Shown in pieces: positions 4,960 through 6,019 of a stretch of 6,019 nt of DNA (positions are counted from its first letter, which is position 1; every line of letters begins with the position of its first letter). The DNA is from Hyphomicrobiales bacterium (lineage in GTDB: Bacteria > Pseudomonadota > Alphaproteobacteria > Rhizobiales > S144-35). The translations under genes were made by a program, and so were the position numbers. The notes beneath the pieces were generated by a model. That model worked only from the letters and a program-made list of their open reading frames with translations, ran no database searches and was not told the DNA's origin. The stretch spans positions 1 to 6,019 of the forward strand of contig WGBT01000230.1 in assembly GCA_015494185.1 (NCBI GenBank), written 5' to 3'.

Positions 4960-6019
4960 ATGAGCCACTATCAACCGGTTGAGCCGCGGCACCGGAGAAA
5001 AATCACAGCGGCGGATCATCAGGCATTGTTATGGCGTGCCGTGCTTGATTTCCTCATCGGCTTGGGGATCGTCGCCGCGATTTTGGGATTTGCGAGTTTC
5101 GACAGCCGTGCGGTCAAGGCCGCCGTCAACGTCAAACAGTCCCTTCCAGCCGGCCGCATCACCGCAGCACAAGCCAAATTACTGGTGACACCAGAAACAG
5201 AGGATATGCCTGCAGGTGCTGTCTTGCTCAACTCCCGCATTGCGGGAAAATATGTCAAAGCTCCGCGCCTTGGCACCGATATCAAAATCGCAATCAATGG
5301 CCTGTTGGCGCATACCACCATAACACAGCGCTATTTCAATCCTCTCAAAGCGCCGGTCAAGGGGCTTTTCACATTTGCCCTGCCTGAAGAGGGCCAGATC
5401 ATCAGCTACCACCTCAAACGAAGCATCGTTGGGTCTGCCATGTCTTCCGCATCCTCCTCCCTGCCGGCCCAACAGCTGAAGGATGGCGCATCAGAGCATC
5501 GGTTTACGGCAACAATTCCTCGGCTTGCCCCGCGGGAAACCTTTGAAGTTCAGTTTGCCTATCAGCAACCGGTCACAGCCGTCAATCGCCGCTTTCAGCT
5601 TGTCATACCGCTTACCAACCAGCTTCCCCGCAAAGCCCTTCGCTCAATCAAGCTGGCTTCAGCGCGCCACAAAACCACGGCCCGGCCATCTGGTAAATCC
5701 TCCCGTCATGCCTTTACGCAGAAGCATCCGTTGCGGATTCGCGTCCAGCTGAACCCGGGTATGACCATTGAAAAGGTTGAGGCCATTCCCCATGGCGTGA
5801 CCGTCACTCGCATCGATGAGCGTAATTACGAGCTTGAATACCGCGCAAAAACAGTACCCCAAAGCGGTTTTTTTGCTCTCGATTGGACCTTTAAACCCGC
5901 AAGTCCCCCGTCCCCGTCCTTGACCTTGTTTCGCGAAACCATTGAAGACAGCCATTATTTCTATGGCATTTTGAGCCCACAGGTGAACACGCCCCCCCAG
6001 TTGCGCCCGCCAAACAGCC
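4960..6019 (+). CDS. Membrane-anchored VIT-like domain protein, probable sortase-target family (3' end outside window)
   Basis: The frame is open from ATG 4960 to the window edge, giving 353 residues without a stop. A basic N-terminus (RHRRK, 10-14) precedes one hydrophobic segment (about 29-47), a signal anchor or uncleaved signal that should leave the rest in the periplasm. Residues 86-202 resemble a VIT (vault/inter-alpha-trypsin) domain: GAVLLNSRIAGKYVKAPRL, then TDIKIAINGLLAHTTITQRY with FNP, GLFTFALPEEGQI, and FTATIPRLAPRETFEVQFAY. Residues 258-340 (RIRVQLNPGMTIEKVEAIPH up to LTLFRETIEDSHYFYGILSP) resemble the stretch linking VIT to a von Willebrand A domain in marine proteobacterial sortase target proteins. 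If so, a VWA domain and a C-terminal sorting signal should follow outside the window, often with a sortase gene next. The segment between the two VIT halves (about 152-180) is short, Ser/Ala-rich and lacks the usual conserved ER...YE...LVEQERPN-like block. Assignment is by memory of the family. Confidence 0.72.
   Translation, partial: MSHYQPVEPRHRRKITAADHQALLWRAVLDFLIGLGIVAAILGFASFDSRAVKAAVNVKQSLPAGRITAAQAKLLVTPETEDMPAGAVLLNSRIAGKYVKAPRLGTDIKIAINGLLAHTTITQRYFNPLKAPVKGLFTFALPEEGQIISYHLKRSIVGSAMSSASSSLPAQQLKDGASEHRFTATIPRLAPRETFEVQFAYQQPVTAVNRRFQLVIPLTNQLPRKALRSIKLASARHKTTARPSGKSSRHAFTQKHPLRIRVQLNPGMTIEKVEAIPHGVTVTRIDERNYELEYRAKTVPQSGFFALDWTFKPASPPSPSLTLFRETIEDSHYFYGILSPQVNTPPQLRPPNS

Noticed and set aside
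5179..5955. Minus-strand and shifted-frame open frames across the VIT-domain gene
   Set aside because: They lie opposite or out of frame with the uninterrupted 353-codon frame that carries recognisable domain motifs.

Overview
The window reads as chromosomal DNA from an alphaproteobacterium with roughly balanced base composition, probably marine. The PurC, PurS, PurQ and H-NS-like proteins resemble alphaproteobacterial forms. The right-hand gene looks like a divergent member of the VIT-domain family known as 'marine proteobacterial sortase target proteins'. This placement rests on recognition of protein families only.

Layout. The left edge (2-238, + strand) holds the C-terminal end of an H-NS/HvrA-type nucleoid protein cut by the window edge. 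A 259-base gap without a gene follows. Four genes then lie on the minus strand, read right to left: recQ (4642-2819), purC (2681-1908), purS (1758-1504) and purQ (1190-498). A 317-base divergent intergenic region (4643-4959) separates recQ from a plus-strand gene starting at 4960. That gene runs off the right edge and encodes a membrane-anchored protein with a VIT-like domain.

Function. PurC makes SAICAR in de novo purine synthesis. PurS and PurQ are two of the three subunits of FGAM synthase, the step that produces FGAM. The large subunit PurL, which commonly follows purQ in such clusters, is not next to purQ here; the H-NS-like gene is there instead. RecQ is a complete 3'-5' DNA helicase with helicase, RQC and HRDC parts. 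It is co-oriented with the pur genes but separated by 137 bases that hold a plausible purC promoter.

The most unusual features are two. First, a long imperfect palindrome (1284-1412) with a perfect 25-bp inner stem sits between purS and purQ. It looks like a dispersed palindromic element and is open for short translation on both strands. Second, the VIT-like protein at the right edge appears to lack the conserved central segment of the VIT domain. No complete novel system is visible. A sortase partner, if present, would lie to the right of the window.
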